Positions 34,739 to 45,834 are shown, counted from the first letter of the stretch. The stretch: 64,000 nt of DNA from Corythucha ciliata (GCA_038030265.1 CM075942.1:14156029-14220028); one strand, 5' to 3'. Made by a program: numbers and translations. Notes: generated from the sequence alone by a model not told the origin.

Positions 34739-37215
34739 CTACACTGCAAACACCAAAAAATGGTATACATGCGTCAAATGAACTTCGACAAGAGTTATGG
34801 AAGTAAACCACTATTGAGAAACTCGTCAAAAGAGTAGAACGCTCGTTTTACCAACATTTGTTTCACTTTTTTCTTAAAAGGCCCCATATTTAGCTCCCTC
34901 ACGTCAGGCGGAAGGCAATTGAAAAACTTGGGTGCGAAAAAATCAGTGATGTTTTGCGATCTTTTCAAACGGCAAAATCTCGAAATTAGGTTATTGCTAT
35001 TTCTTGTGTCATAGTTATGAACCGTATTGCCCCTCTCATACCTATCCAAATTCTTTTTTACGTATTGCACAGCATAATATATACAAACACAAGGTAGCGT
35101 CAAGAGACCTAAGTCAACAAACCCCTGCCTGCAATCTGCCGAGAAGCCCAGGCCCAATAGAATTCTAATTGCTCTTCTTTGAAGCTTGAAAATCATGGAA
35201 GCCGCCGTAGAATGGCCCCACAAGAGAACCCCGTAAGTCATATGAGGATAAATACACCCAAAATAAAACGACAACAACACGTTTAACGATACACTATTCT
35301 TTAAATGCCTCAGTAAGTAAATACCAGTATTCAGTTTGGATGCTAAATTCAAACCGTGAGCCTCCCACGACATCCCAGGGTCAAAAGTAATCCCTAGTAG
35401 CTTGACCTTGTCCACGGTGTTGGCGAGCTCGACCTTTTTCATGCTTAATAACATTGTTGAACACTTGTCAGCATTAAGCATCAATCCGTTGGTAGATAAC
35501 CAGCAGTTTAATCTGTTCTCCATAATCGCTTTCCTGGTAACAACTACCTGTAAATTACCCCCATTTAAAATCAGCGTCGTGTCGTCCGCAAATAAAACCA
35601 CCTTGTCATCGCAGTACCTGATGAGGTCATTTATGAAGATCAGGAATAATACCGGACCCAGTATTGAACCTTGCGGCACTCCCAACTCAATCCGCTCAAA
35701 GCACGAATGAGCACCGTTGTGACGGACAGATTGATACCGGTTCGACAAATACGAGCCCAACAACCGGATAGCTTCTTCCCCAAAATTATACGCTCGTAGT
35801 TTTTTTAACAAAATATCGTGATTAACGCAGTCAAAAGCCTTCCTCAAATCATATGAGCCCATCAGCGATATACCCCCTTCGTTGAAACCCTCATAGATAA
35901 CAGACGCTAGGCGAAGAAGAGCATCTACCGCACTTTTTCCTTTACGGAAGCCAAACTGTCGTTCATTGAACAACCCGTTATACTCAAAGAAATCAACGAT
36001 CTGATCTTTCATTATTTTCTCAAATACTTTGGAGGCAGCCGGCAGCAGTGAAATTGGCTGATGGTTGGACACATCCAGTTTACTTCCCCCTTTAAATAAT
36101 GGAATGACCACCGTAAGCTTCAAAACATCGGGAAACGTAGAAGTGGCTATACTCTCATTAATAAGACACGTCATTGGTGCAGCCAAGGAGCTGGCGACCG
36201 ATTTAAGGATTCTAGGACTCACACCCAGAACATCAGGGCAAGATGAATCCGAAAGCAATTTAATAGTTTTTAGGACACTGAGCTCCGTTACCTGCCTAAA
36301 TACGAAACGAGGAGGAATGCTCTCCAGCACTACTTCCGGAGCCGATACACCAGATGGTGAATCCAAAACAAGACCCTTGGCCGCGTTAATGAAGTAGGAA
36401 TTGAAAGTTTCGGCCGTCATATCCTTGGATGCTGTCTTTTTGTCACTAACACCTCTCTTTTTGTTAATAACCTGCCAAACTGCCCTCTGTTTATTTCTTG
36501 CCTGTTGAATAAAATTATCATTACTTTGTATTTTTGCATCCCTAATGGCATTCTTGTAGATTTTCGTTTGAGTGCGCAGAGCCTTTTTTGTTACGTCACA
36601 CTTGTAAATATCGTGCACTGTCTTTAAATACTCGACGTACCTTTTCCGCTTTAGCAGCTCCCCACTAAACCATCCCTTTGAACCACAGCGTCGTTCACCT
36701 TTTAAGATCCTCACGGGTAAGGCTTGGTCCACCAATCTCTTGATATTATACAAAAAACACGCCCATTTATCCCCAATTTCCAAATCTGGAGATAAAACGT
36801 ATGAAAAATCGTTCTCTTCACTTAAATTTCTAAAAAACGTCAAATTTTGGCTGTTTATGAGACGCTTCGTCCTTACAGTATTGTTTTCACTAACCGAATG
36901 GCTAGCTTTCAAATTCAAAGAAAAAACAACCGCCCTGTGGTCAGAGAAAAAAACAGGTTGAACCTCATACCAAAAGTTACACTTACCCACATCGAAATTT
37001 GTAAATACATTATCAATGCATCTATTTTCACGCGTGTTTTCCTTAATGCGGAACGAAAAACCAAAACTATCAAAAACACCTCGTAACGAGCATGATTCCT
37101 CATTATTCTCCAAGAAAGACGCATTAAAATCACCACATATAATCACCTTAGGCCATTTAAACACCTTAAAAAGAATCCTATGCACAACTTCAACAAAAAC
37201 TCGCCTTAGTATTCT
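34628..37215 (-). mobile_element. 5'-truncated non-LTR retrotransposon (CR1/Jockey-like)
   Basis: On the minus strand it ends in a run of about 31 A (T run 34628-34658). An (ATT)n-type microsatellite tail at 34704-34738 lies upstream, between the two tail parts and the ORF. The 5' end is lost inside the endonuclease domain near 37215, typical of incomplete reverse transcription. It lies between the convergent 3' ends of the two Harbinger genes, so it inserted after that transposon was in place. I did not find a convincing target duplication. Confidence 0.8.
34795..37185 (-). CDS. LINE ORF2 fragment: end of endonuclease plus reverse transcriptase
   Basis: About 796 uninterrupted codons remain. 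The frame continues a little upstream of 37185 without a start codon, as expected for a 5' truncation. KVIICGDFNA is the C-terminal motif of an APE-type endonuclease. The reverse transcriptase follows with PISLLPAASKVFEKI, NERQFGFRKGKSA, DLRKAFDCVNHDILL, GVPQGSILGPVLFL and the catalytic FADDT box (about 35580-35592). The last 250 residues are the usual thumb and C-terminal region. No stop or frameshift is present, so the copy is young. The lost 5' part includes ORF1 and most of the endonuclease. Confidence 0.85.
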   Translation of the reverse strand: MHRILFKVFKWPKVIICGDFNASFLENNEESCSLRGVFDSFGFSFRIKENTRENRCIDNVFTNFDVGKCNFWYEVQPVFFSDHRAVVFSLNLKASHSVSENNTVRTKRLINSQNLTFFRNLSEENDFSYVLSPDLEIGDKWACFLYNIKRLVDQALPVRILKGERRCGSKGWFSGELLKRKRYVEYLKTVHDIYKCDVTKKALRTQTKIYKNAIRDAKIQSNDNFIQQARNKQRAVWQVINKKRGVSDKKTASKDMTAETFNSYFINAAKGLVLDSPSGVSAPEVVLESIPPRFVFRQVTELSVLKTIKLLSDSSCPDVLGVSPRILKSVASSLAAPMTCLINESIATSTFPDVLKLTVVIPLFKGGSKLDVSNHQPISLLPAASKVFEKIMKDQIVDFFEYNGLFNERQFGFRKGKSAVDALLRLASVIYEGFNEGGISLMGSYDLRKAFDCVNHDILLKKLRAYNFGEEAIRLLGSYLSNRYQSVRHNGAHSCFERIELGVPQGSILGPVLFLIFINDLIRYCDDKVVLFADDTTLILNGGNLQVVVTRKAIMENRLNCWLSTNGLMLNADKCSTMLLSMKKVELANTVDKVKLLGITFDPGMSWEAHGLNLASKLNTGIYLLRHLKNSVSLNVLLSFYFGCIYPHMTYGVLLWGHSTAASMIFKLQRRAIRILLGLGFSADCRQGFVDLGLLTLPCVCIYYAVQYVKKNLDRYERGNTVHNYDTRNSNNLISRFCRLKRSQNITDFFAPKFFNCLPPDVRELNMGPFKKKVKQMLVKRAFYSFDEFLNSGLLP

Positions 37216-37261
37216 ATTTTTTCTTCTAATTCAGAAGGAAAAGTTGGAAGTCATTTCAAAA

Positions 37262-38190
37262 CTACTCCCTCCCCCTCTTGATTCTCTCGTTTATTTCAAT
37301 TTTTTTAAGTTCGTGGAGTTCGTCTTCATGTTCTAGAAGAGAAATTCGCAATTTCAGATCTTCTACTCTTAAAGCATGAAGTTCCGTATCATTCGCGATA
37401 AACTGTTCGCGTCTATAAACCCGTCCTGGTTGTCGCCCTTCCTCTTTATTTGGGGTTTCTGTGACAAAACATGCAATTAGTGATTAAGTCTGTCAGCAGT
37501 CGAAAAATTACAGACCATGGCTGTTTTTCTGGGTCCTGCAGGAAGTCCCAGGCATGGACTTGAGTTGCCCTTCAAGTTCCATGCCTTCCGACTCTAGTTC
37601 TGTATTATTAAGTGAATAATTAGGTGACGTAAGATATTCAGATGCATGATTTCAAACTTACGAGCTGAATGGTTCGCAACGACCGAAACGAGTTCGTCGT
37701 TTATCAAAATATACCCTGCTTCTTCCCCAGACACCGTCGCTGTCACAACGGTGTCTGAGTCAATGGCATCTTTCGTGAGCTCGATGTCGACTCCGAGGGA
37801 ATCCAACTCAGGATCGTCTTCAAGAGTTCCAACGCAGGAACCACCTCCTGTCCGCATCCTTTCCCGCTTTTCCGATGCGAGGTCGACCTTCCTCCGGAAC
37901 TTTATATTCTCCCACAGCTTTTTCAACTGGGGAGACGTTCTCTGCCACGCATAAACCAATGTAAAAACAAGGGATTTATTCGGTTTGTACATGCAAAATT
38001 GAACTTCGAGTTGCCAGGGGCTATTGAATTCAGCGGCTATATCGTCCCATGCCTTTTTCTTCTGTATGACAGAAACGGCATCACTCCGCTTGTTCTCTAC
38101 TTTGGCCCTGTATATTAATACAAGGGCCCTCAAACAGGCCTTCTCTCCCTCGGAAAATATTTTCTTTTTCCCTTTGTCTCCGTCTTCCAT
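37262..38190 (-). CDS. Harbinger-associated Myb/SANT-like DNA-binding protein
   Basis: The second protein of PIF/Harbinger transposons, thought to bind the ends and bring the transposase to the nucleus. Exons 37662-38190, 37516-37599 and 37262-37458 join in frame (donors GTAAGT and GTCTGT). The N-terminus has the Myb/SANT-like pattern KKIFSEGEKACLRALVLIY...KAWDDIAAEFNS and RTSPQLKKLWENIK. An acidic middle and a long charged helix (ALRVEDLKLRISLLEHEDE) follow, ending in KRGRE. Between FNSPWQLE and RTSPQ lie 21 extra codons that could be a 63-bp phase-0 intron with a weak donor (GTTCAA) and acceptor GGCAG. Either way the frame is open. It is intact, unlike the transposase. Confidence 0.75.
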
Positions 38191-38955
38191 CACAAAACCG
38201 AGAGCTCTTACTGAGTTTTAACTGAACTGACGTTTGAAGCCACGAAAATTACTACCTTCTAACCGGTGGTTTTGACAAGATATGTTGTGATACGAGCCTT
38301 TCCCGCTCATTTCCTAGTGATTTTACTTGAAGGTTCACTCAAGTGAGGGGCTTAGGGGATGGTGTAGGGAAGAGGGCGGAAGTTGTGTTTTCTGAGTGTC
38401 AATTTTTCTTGTTATGTATGACATATTAAAAGTCCTTGGCCATAGTGATGAAGCAAGGGGAGGAGAGGGAGGGGCAAAGGTCTCTTATTTTGGTTTTGGG
38501 GCTTTATCTCGGAAGGGGTTGGTTTCTTACAACATGTACGCGTATACAAAATTATAGCTCAAGCAATTTCATACATATTTTATTCTTACGGGTTTTTACC
38601 GTCTGTAACCGTTAGTAAGATAAATGAACTCGGAACAAGTGATTTTCTAAAACAAACTTTTTTGCAACACATTTCATGGAAAAATTTGGTGGCCATCGTC
38701 TCTGATCTTAATTCCATCGAAAATAAAGTTCTAGAGAATTGAATTTCATTTAGAACTTGCCGTGTGCCACCAAAAGGGGAGACATAACTCACCAGGAGAA
38801 AAATGTGGAAAAATAAATTACTGTAGAAATACCAGTAGAGGTCTGAGATGGGGTCTAGTATGGACTCAAAAACAAGTGACTCGGCGTACATCTTTAGCTG
38901 ATGCCTAATTGCCTCCTAAAAAATACCGCTTTTGAGTAAACGTATGGATAGGTAG

Positions 38956-39238
38956 GCGCGCCTCGATGGTGTAATGGATACAATACTCGCTTCGTAACCC
39001 AGCGGGCCTGGGTTCGAATCCAGCTATTGCCCATTACACTATAAGGCTGCGGCGAGCTGTGACACGGCTCACTCGGCTTCGTGTGGGCGTTCACGGCGGT
39101 GTGCGTATGACAAACCGCGCATCGACCGAAACGCCCGCGTAGTACGGGTGTGAAGTGCACAGCTGATGGAGTCACAGGGTATGGCGTAAGGGCCACAAGA
39201 GCTTAGGCGCCAGCGGGCTCGGTAGATCCGAGTCCGCA

Positions 39239-39273
<35 letters not shown>
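38956..39273 (+). mobile_element. tRNA-derived SINE with poly(A) tail and 12-bp target duplication
   Basis: The head is tRNA-like (38958-39034) with an A box TGGTGTAATGG (38967-38977) and a perfect B box GGTTCGAATCC (39011-39021). The anticodon-loop equivalent CTTCGTA suggests a tRNA-Arg(TCG)-type ancestor. About 200 bp of unrelated body follow, then a run of about 30 A. ATGGATAGGTAG flanks both sides (38944-38955 and 39274-39285), a clear target-site duplication. The uniform tail and exact duplication imply a recent insertion. It depends on LINE machinery in trans. Confidence 0.9.
38967..39021 (+). promoter_or_regulatory. Internal RNA polymerase III promoter (A and B boxes) of the SINE
   Basis: The A box (TGGTGTAATGG) and B box (GGTTCGAATCC) are 33 nt apart, the spacing of a tRNA gene. 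Both fit the consensus, so the copy could be transcribed by Pol III. Confidence 0.8.
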
Positions 39274-39277
<4 letters not shown>

Positions 39278-40619
39278 ATAGGTAGTCTGATTCATTCATT
39301 ATTTTTTGGCTGAGGCTCCTCTTTTTTTGAGTAAAACTGAAATATCTCTCCTTCCTGCTGTTATTATGGTAATTTTGACGACAAATCCTAAACGAGGACA
39401 CTTTTTTCATTTTGGAACGGTCGCATCCAACGTCACAAATCATCATAAGCTTTCTAAACAGAGGGTTAAAGTTGCGTTAAATAGCGTTCTTTATATTTTC
39501 GCTAAACTATTCATCGAAAAATTAGTAGAATAAGTTCATAGCGTAAGGCGCCCATTTTTGCTAAACGTTCTTCAGATGGATGCGTTTAGAATCCCTCTTA
39601 CTATTTTTTTTTATAAGCATCCCAGATTTCGATGAAATCGTTTTGACATTGAAAAAGTTAGGCACGCCGGTTCAGTTTTGCATCGTTGTCCACGCGGCTT
39701 CCGCTATACCATACGATCGAGGAAAAACGTGCATGGGACCTTGAAGTGGCATTTTTGTGTCCTTCAAATTGAGCCTAATAGAATGATTAGTCAGCGCTGA
39801 TGGTTTTGGAGATATTTCAGTAAAACGAACAAAATGACCCTCAAATCCAAACTCCAGCTCAAAAAAAGCACTGGCAACACCGGACGTGAAATCTTCGGGA
39901 AATTTTTACACAATGGAGGGAGGCGGGTCCGAAAGAGATTGCACCAAATATTGATCAGTTTTTCCAATTTCCAGGCTTCGGCCGATTTTATGTCAGCTTT
40001 TAGTTTCCTTCTTCTATTTCTACCAAAAGACGAAGGAGAGGAAAATAGTGGAATGATAGTTTCTTGCGCAAAAGTTTTGTGCTCTTCAATTTTAGTCTGG
40101 AACATTTTTGCTTTAAAACAATTGGTTCAAGAATTATTTCGTAAGGACGATCGAAATGAAACTTTTACCAACGGCTGCTCCTTAACTCGATGCTGAATCG
40201 TGGGGAATATTTTATGCTGTGTTAGGGGAAGGGTATCAAACAATGTGCACCAAACGTTTTCCTGTTCTTTTGAGTGTCTGGGCCAAATTCTAATTTAACT
40301 GTTCTATACCTACGTTTATCTTGCTAACGGTTTGAAATGGCCAAAAAACCATAAGATAATAAAAAGTAGAGAATTCTGAGAGCATTAATTTTGTATACGC
40401 ATAAATGTTCTGAAAACAAAACATTTTAGAGTTCCCTCAAATGCTTCAAACCTGTACGTTGACGTCATTTCCTTTCGCACCGTCCATCCCCACCTGAAGA
40501 AATTTGAAGTTTATCTAAAAATCACCAGTCGCACCAATCGGGCTGCAACTACCTCCTTCTGTCCATGTGCCAATTCTCCTAAATCGGGCATTCATGCAAG
40601 TTCCCCATTGGGAAAAAAA

Positions 40620-41464
40620 ACGCTAATATTTCGCACAAGGCGGAAAAATAGCTGGTTCATGGCAGGGGCGTAGCCAGCCTTTGATCTAGGGGTGGACAGC
40701 TTCAAGTGAGCACAAGTCAGATGCATCTGGCACCAGTCAGACCATCAGGCACTGTCAAGTTATAGTCTTCAAAAAGTGCGTTCGACCAGCTGATGATCTT
40801 AGAAAAGGACAGCTTTGAGATTTTCACGGAGCTTTGGTTTTTTACGGGCATTTGAATTTGAACAATTGTATTGCGTAAAATTGATCATTTCGATGAGCCC
40901 ATCATCATCAGCGAGCCCCAACCCCACGAAATAGGGGTTTTAGTTCTTCAGAGGGAAACCCCGCACGAAATTGGTTCTACGGCAAGCAAAATCCCACGAA
41001 ATGTGCGTCTTAATGAGCAAAATCATCAATCTTAATGAGCAAATTATATATTTTCGCATAATCGTGAAAATGCTTTTTTTAAAGTGCTAAAACCGCGTAA
41101 TTGTGGTTTTGAATGAAGCAACTCAGCAAAATTGATGGTTCATAAAAAAGTCGCGAAATATCGGGGTTTCAGCGAGTGAAATTTGAGATATTCTATTAAC
41201 GTCGAGAAATTGGTTTTTCAGCAACAAACAGCCGCGAAATTGGGTTTTCAGCAATGAAAACCGTGAAAGTAGGGTTTCTGTGAGCCAGAACCGCAAAAAT
41301 TGGTTTGATAGTGAGAAAAATCCTGGGAAAGGCTTAGAGCGTGAAATCAGCGTAAATAATTTTTAATGAGTCAGACCGTCAAAAATTATGTTTTAGTGCG
41401 TGGTCACGAAGGGGCCCGACGTTAACCCTGGGCTCGGGGCCCCAACGTCACTAAAGACGGCCCT
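40620..41464 (+). repeat. Composite array element fragment, copy at 41 kb
   Basis: The block runs from a short type A unit through GGCAGGGGCGTAGCCAGCCT (40661), a unique stretch and type B array (about 40885-41395) to the GC-rich terminus ending CACTAAAGACGGCCCTG at 41464. It aligns end to end with the reverse complement of about 61860-62940, including the CAGGGGCGTAG junction. The two are therefore copies of one larger element. Confidence 0.7.
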
Positions 41465-43262
41465 GCCTTTGAAGGCATTTAAAGGCTCGCTCACTCCCTT
41501 CCAAAAGTGCTGCCTTCACGCGAACAACGCCCCGTTCGGCCCGAGGGCCGCTGCACGAGACAGGCTGAGCGACAGGGAGGATGCATAAATAGCTGTGATT
41601 TAATTGGATACCCTGGAACCTTCTTCTCCCGTTTTCTATCTCATACAGCACGCTATATTAGTTAGCCTATATATTGACTCAGTTTTCTAACAGCAGCGTC
41701 GTAAAGAGGGCTAAAAGGCTTACTCAGACGCGGCCTCGAGACGATACTTGAGGGGTCACGGTCTCGTTCATTACTTTCCCGTCCATCGAAAGAAATTGAT
41801 TTTTCAAAAATTAATGCTCCTTCTTTCCTGATTTATTCTCATCGATTTTAGAAAAAGAAAGGCAAGAACTCAGAGGTGAAAGGGGTGGTTAAAGCCTGAA
41901 GATTTGCGTTTGCTAATTGCTGTCAATTTGCGTGGTGGTTTAGGGTATTAGCAATGCCGCTAAATCCATTTCTTAAAGAGGAAGGAAACCCTCTCAGTGG
42001 TGGATCGATCTGTAGTGGACGGATTTTACTCAAGCGAGATAAATGGGTTTTTCCTTGAGAACGTACAATTTTTCACTATTAAAAATTCAATGATAGACGA
42101 TTCAACTCAAACGATTTCAATAACAATAGCTAAGAAAGATAAATTCCCCCGAGGGTACTTCTTTTTCCAGCACCTCAGTTATAGTAACAGGTTTTCCCTC
42201 GTCAGCTATTTCTTTAGGCTTTTTGTCAGGTACAAAACTCTATTGATAGCTTGTTAAAAATTTGCCAATAAGTCATTCATAGTGCTGCTTATCATGTTGC
42301 TCTGACTTGACTGTTTCAATTGGATGAATCAAATTTTGTTTTAACCGACTGAAACAGCCGATAACAACAGGCAAGTTCGTTTTGCCTTTATGGTCTGATA
42401 CTCGCACTCTCGCGCGAAGGCAACTAAACTGCTAAGGCAATTTGAAGATCGTTATGTTTAAGCCACGAATAACTTTTTTTAATAGCATTTCACCCATTAA
42501 GGCGATGGACTATTAGGAAAAACAACTCAATTCGGTATTTTCGCTCATCCCCGGTATCAATTTAGATGAAGTTGAGATTTGGTGCGGGATTTTGTATTCA
42601 TGTGCAAAAAGATCTAAAAAAAAAAGTATTTCGGCTGTCAAAGACACTTTCCCCTTCTCCGCTACATCACTATTTTTGTCCTGCCCCTTTGTTTTTGTCA
42701 CAGTCCTCTGACACTCAACGCATCACAGTGCATTCAGCTAATGTTGAAGAGGGTACGTGAGGAGACCAGTTTATCACGATGATGGGAAATTGCCTGGAGC
42801 ATTAGTATAACAAAAGAGAAAAGAAGTGCCGGCATTAATGAAACCACCCCCCCCTCTCACTCTATAATGCCCACCCTCCTATTTTTCTCTCTAGCCCATT
42901 CCATGCGGGTGTATCCCCTTCGGGGCGTGAAGTACTCGGGAGGTTTGGGAGAACAGAACGTGAATTGTGGTTTCCGGGATGTGGACGAGGGCGAGAGTTT
43001 TTGAAAGATGATGACACAAACCCAACTACGTGTCGCTCCCTTCCATTTTCCTTGTTTGGAGCTTTGTGTCAACATTATAAAAACTCAAAATAGGTAGAGA
43101 AAAAATGGCAGGAGGGATCAATTGTTGACAAAGAGAGGAGTTTAGGGACTATAGCATCAGAAAAAGGTCAGACAACCAAAAACAGTTAATAAGAATGAGG
43201 GCGGCAAATATATATTTTAAAAATCAGTATACGTACACGAACACACGTGCGAACAAATAAGT
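41465..43262. other. Intergenic, no gene recognised
   Basis: No exon, RNA gene or transposon end is supported. A C run lies near 42846-42854. Open frames here are short and lack any domain. Confidence 0.5.
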
Positions 43263-43393
43263 TAATAGCGTTCCCCATTTGCACAAAATTCTGCATTTGG
43301 GCAGTTCACTGAATTAAATCATATGTTAGTAGAGAAGACGGGTGGGAATGATTGGCCCCGTTGCAGAATTTTGTGCAAATGGGGAACACTATA
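43263..43393. mobile_element. Small MITE-like inverted repeat
   Basis: The arms 43263-43294 and 43362-43393 are almost perfect inverted copies over about 32 bp (GTTCCCCATTTGCACAAAAT). A loop of about 67 bp lies between them. Only one copy was noticed in this window. Confidence 0.6.
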
Positions 43394-45146
43394 AGTTGGA
43401 AGAGGGGAAGGTCCGTTTTTTTTCTCGCGATAGTGACACTGTGAGAAACGGCTGTGGATGGTGGAGAGTGAACAGTGAAGGTGTAAGAAGGTCACGAAGC
43501 GCCGATTATTTCTCTTTCTTGAACATTTAGCTTTTACCGGGCAAAGGGCCAGGGAATAGTAGCCGGAAGAAAATGAGGTTGGTTAAAAGAGGCGAGGCCC
43601 AAAGAAGTCGTAGAGGAAGAAAAATGTGAAAGTCTGTGAGGGATTTAACTGCCCTTTTCAGGGTCATGCGGTGTCCTATAACGCTAACGGACCCTTACAA
43701 TTTTTGTCTTCCTTTTACGGGCTGATAAGAAGAAGTGGTGGAAAGGTAAAAACTTTTTCGGCTCCCACTTTCCTTTTGGCTTTTCCCGTGTTTTCGCCGG
43801 CTCCAGTGTTTCTATACGATATACGCGTTGAGGAAGCCACCCGGAAATGTTCCAGTGCTTCAAGTTCTTAAGCGAATGGAAAACACAATAAAAGTAAAAC
43901 GCGAATGGAACAACAGATTGAACTAATATTGTATTGTTCCTCCTTCCGGTTTACAAGGAAGCTTTCATTACACTTCGCCACTACTCAAGAGAAAGAAAGA
44001 CATTAACATTTAAGGACTGGGTCGCTTCGCTTTCTGTAGGGTTGGGGTTGTTCGAACGAGCTCACTGAAAGAAAGTTAAGAGCTTCTAGTTTAATATCGA
44101 GAAAACACCCTTAAGGGTAGTAAAATTCTACTATTATAGTACAAATGAAACTGAAAAGAAAATTTTTCCTCACACCACGGCGGTTAATTTTGTCCGGTTT
44201 GCCCTTGTTTTGTTACATCTTTTGTGGTCCTTTGCTAATTATTCACACGTTAACATCGCTCAGCTTACATGAAAGGAAGAAGTAAAGAAGTCAAAGATGA
44301 GCATGAAAAAAAAAAAAGAAAAGTAAATGACAGGACTAATGAATTTCATCTCTCCCGTAAATTGCGGAGAATCACCGGGTTTTACGGTCATCAGAACAGA
44401 AGAAATAAAATGTTTTTGGACGGGGGGAATCGTTCATCATTATTTTGATTTAGCCACGAGGGGTTCGAGGGGGTGTCTCCCTTTCGCGGTAACCTAATTA
44501 GATTTGAAGTATCGATCCTAGGAATTGTTCAGCAGGACGTTGATTATGTAAAGTTGAAGTTGAAAAAAATCTATTCCGCTTTGTATGCTTATACATGCGA
44601 AGATGAATAAAACTGTTTTAAAATTGCCACGAGTCTTTTATAACTTTTAGCTATAAAACACGAGCAGTACATCGGATCACTCTAATTAATACAGAGAAGA
44701 GGCTAAGAAACAATTACAGTTGTGATAATTCATTTTATGGCCAGGAAGGGTATAGTTTTTCTTTCCGAAAGACCTCCAGTTCATCCCTTTCATGAATTGT
44801 TGATCAGGAACTTCGCTCAAGTTTATTTCTCGTCTGCAGCTTCTTTTCTATTCCCCGTCCTGCAATCTCTTTTAACTTTATCACTTGGTCTTTTCACGCC
44901 CCTTGCCGACCCGTCCTTCACCCTCTTAGCTTCGTCATTCTCTCCATACGGGTTTTCGCAATAGGGAAGCATCAATAGTAAATGAGACCTTTTTTTTTTT
45001 TTTAGAAAACCTCCTGTACTCTTTAAAGGCAGTTCAAATATTTGTCGCACGTTGTTCACATTCAAATTAAAACTTTTAGAAATATCCCATCAAGGAGAAA
45101 GAGACTATTAAGATTAATTGTTTATTAATTAGTTCCAAACGTATAG
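43394..45146. other. Intergenic upstream of the Tyr-rich gene
   Basis: AT-rich with no supported exon. Plus-strand frames near 43342-43530 and 43626-43871 have no signal, domain or splice context. Confidence 0.5.
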
Positions 45147-45184
45147 TATAAAAACGTATGTATTGGGTGTGGGAATATCAGTTT
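45147..45184 (+). promoter_or_regulatory. Core promoter: TATA box and TCAGT initiator
   Basis: TATAAAA at 45147-45153 and TCAGTT at 45179-45184. The initiator A at 45180 is 33 nt from the first TATA base. This puts the start site only 15 nt before the ATG at 45195. Confidence 0.75.
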
Positions 45185-45194
45185 GGAATCAACC

Positions 45195-45764
45195 ATGATT
45201 GGATTACTATTCCTCGCTTCAGCTGCTGCGGCAGTCACCATCAGGGACTTGCCATACGGATACGACTATCCAACCTCGGCCTACAGCTACGATTTTGACT
45301 ACCCGAGCTACGGATATAACTACCCCAGCTATGGCAAATATTTCTACCCTGAGCAGTACAAGTACTACGATTATGAATACCCGACCATGCCATGGTACTA
45401 CAATCGCGACTACCTTAAGTACTATCCTCGTTCGACTGAAAACGTTCTCCCAGGCTACGGCTACGACTACGACTACCTCTTCAACTACGAGCCCAAATTC
45501 TTCTGGAACTATTTCAAGAAACCCTTCACCCCCAAGTACTACAATAGGCCATCGGTCTTCAAATCTGCCAATCCCGTCGCCATGCCCGTTCATCACGGTG
45601 AGTCAAACGTCCGCAGCTATCTCCCCTTGGATTACCCCAAAGCCTTCGGAATCGTCCCAGCAATGGGCCGAAGCCTCGAGAACCACGAACACCATGTACA
45701 CCACGAACACGAAGGAATTGAAACCATGATCCAACCAACTTGGCTGCCTGGGATGCCCGCGTAA
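45195..45764 (+). CDS. Secreted Tyr-rich protein, 189 residues
   Basis: A single exon. I start at the ATG at 45195 because it directly begins a signal peptide (MIGLLFLASAAAAVT) just behind a good TATA/initiator. The in-frame TTG upstream is not needed. The mature protein is very rich in Tyr, with repeated YDYP, YSYDFDYPSYGYNYPSYG and YGYDYDY stretches in the first 100 residues. A His-rich tail segment (ENHEHHVHHEHEG) follows. There is no Cys. The composition resembles insect cuticle or eggshell proteins that crosslink through Tyr, and the His cluster could bind metal or react with quinones. That role is inference, and no named family is recognised. AATAAA follows at 45835. Confidence 0.85.
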   Translation: MIGLLFLASAAAAVTIRDLPYGYDYPTSAYSYDFDYPSYGYNYPSYGKYFYPEQYKYYDYEYPTMPWYYNRDYLKYYPRSTENVLPGYGYDYDYLFNYEPKFFWNYFKKPFTPKYYNRPSVFKSANPVAMPVHHGESNVRSYLPLDYPKAFGIVPAMGRSLENHEHHVHHEHEGIETMIQPTWLPGMPA

Positions 45765-45834
45765 TTCTCTTAAATAATTTTGTTAATGTGTTTGTGTCAC
45801 TCGAACAATCACTGGAAAATAAGAACAGCGTAAT

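Larger units (their letters stand above)
32968..38353. mobile_element. PIF/Harbinger DNA transposon, right end truncated
   Basis: The left terminus GGGCCGTATTCATAGTCTTG follows TAA, a typical PIF/Harbinger target triplet. Several CTTGAGTGAG/CTTAAGT boxes follow within 200 bp. Matching boxes in inverted orientation (ACTTGAAGGTTCACTCAAG) lie at 38327-38345, but the outermost right terminus is not found before the next repeat at 38421. The element carries the two genes expected of the superfamily, transposase (plus) and Myb/SANT-like partner (minus), arranged convergently. A LINE sits between their 3' ends. Confidence 0.75.
38421..40426. mobile_element. Dispersed non-coding element with inverted ends, interrupted by a SINE
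   Basis: The left part (38421-38640) reads AAAAGTCCTTG...AAAGGTC...ACGCGTATACAAAATTA. Its inverted counterpart is seen at about 40300-40426. The interior 38800-40300 is the reverse complement of 24423-25595. This is the most complete copy of the family (others at 3394 and 24168) and shows that it has TIR-like ends of at least 120 bp. A plus-strand open frame at 39834-40196 is shared only loosely among copies and is probably chance. Confidence 0.7.

Noticed and set aside
35402..36397. Plus-strand frames of about 100 codons
   Set aside because: Antisense of the LINE reverse transcriptase ORF.
39834..40196. 120-codon frame in the dispersed element as a transposase
   Set aside because: Other copies of the family do not keep the frame, and no DDE or HTH pattern is present.
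45199..45729. Open frames of 176 and 125 codons overlapping the Tyr-rich gene
   Set aside because: Other-frame shadows of a low-complexity coding region. The Tyr-rich frame has the signal peptide and promoter.
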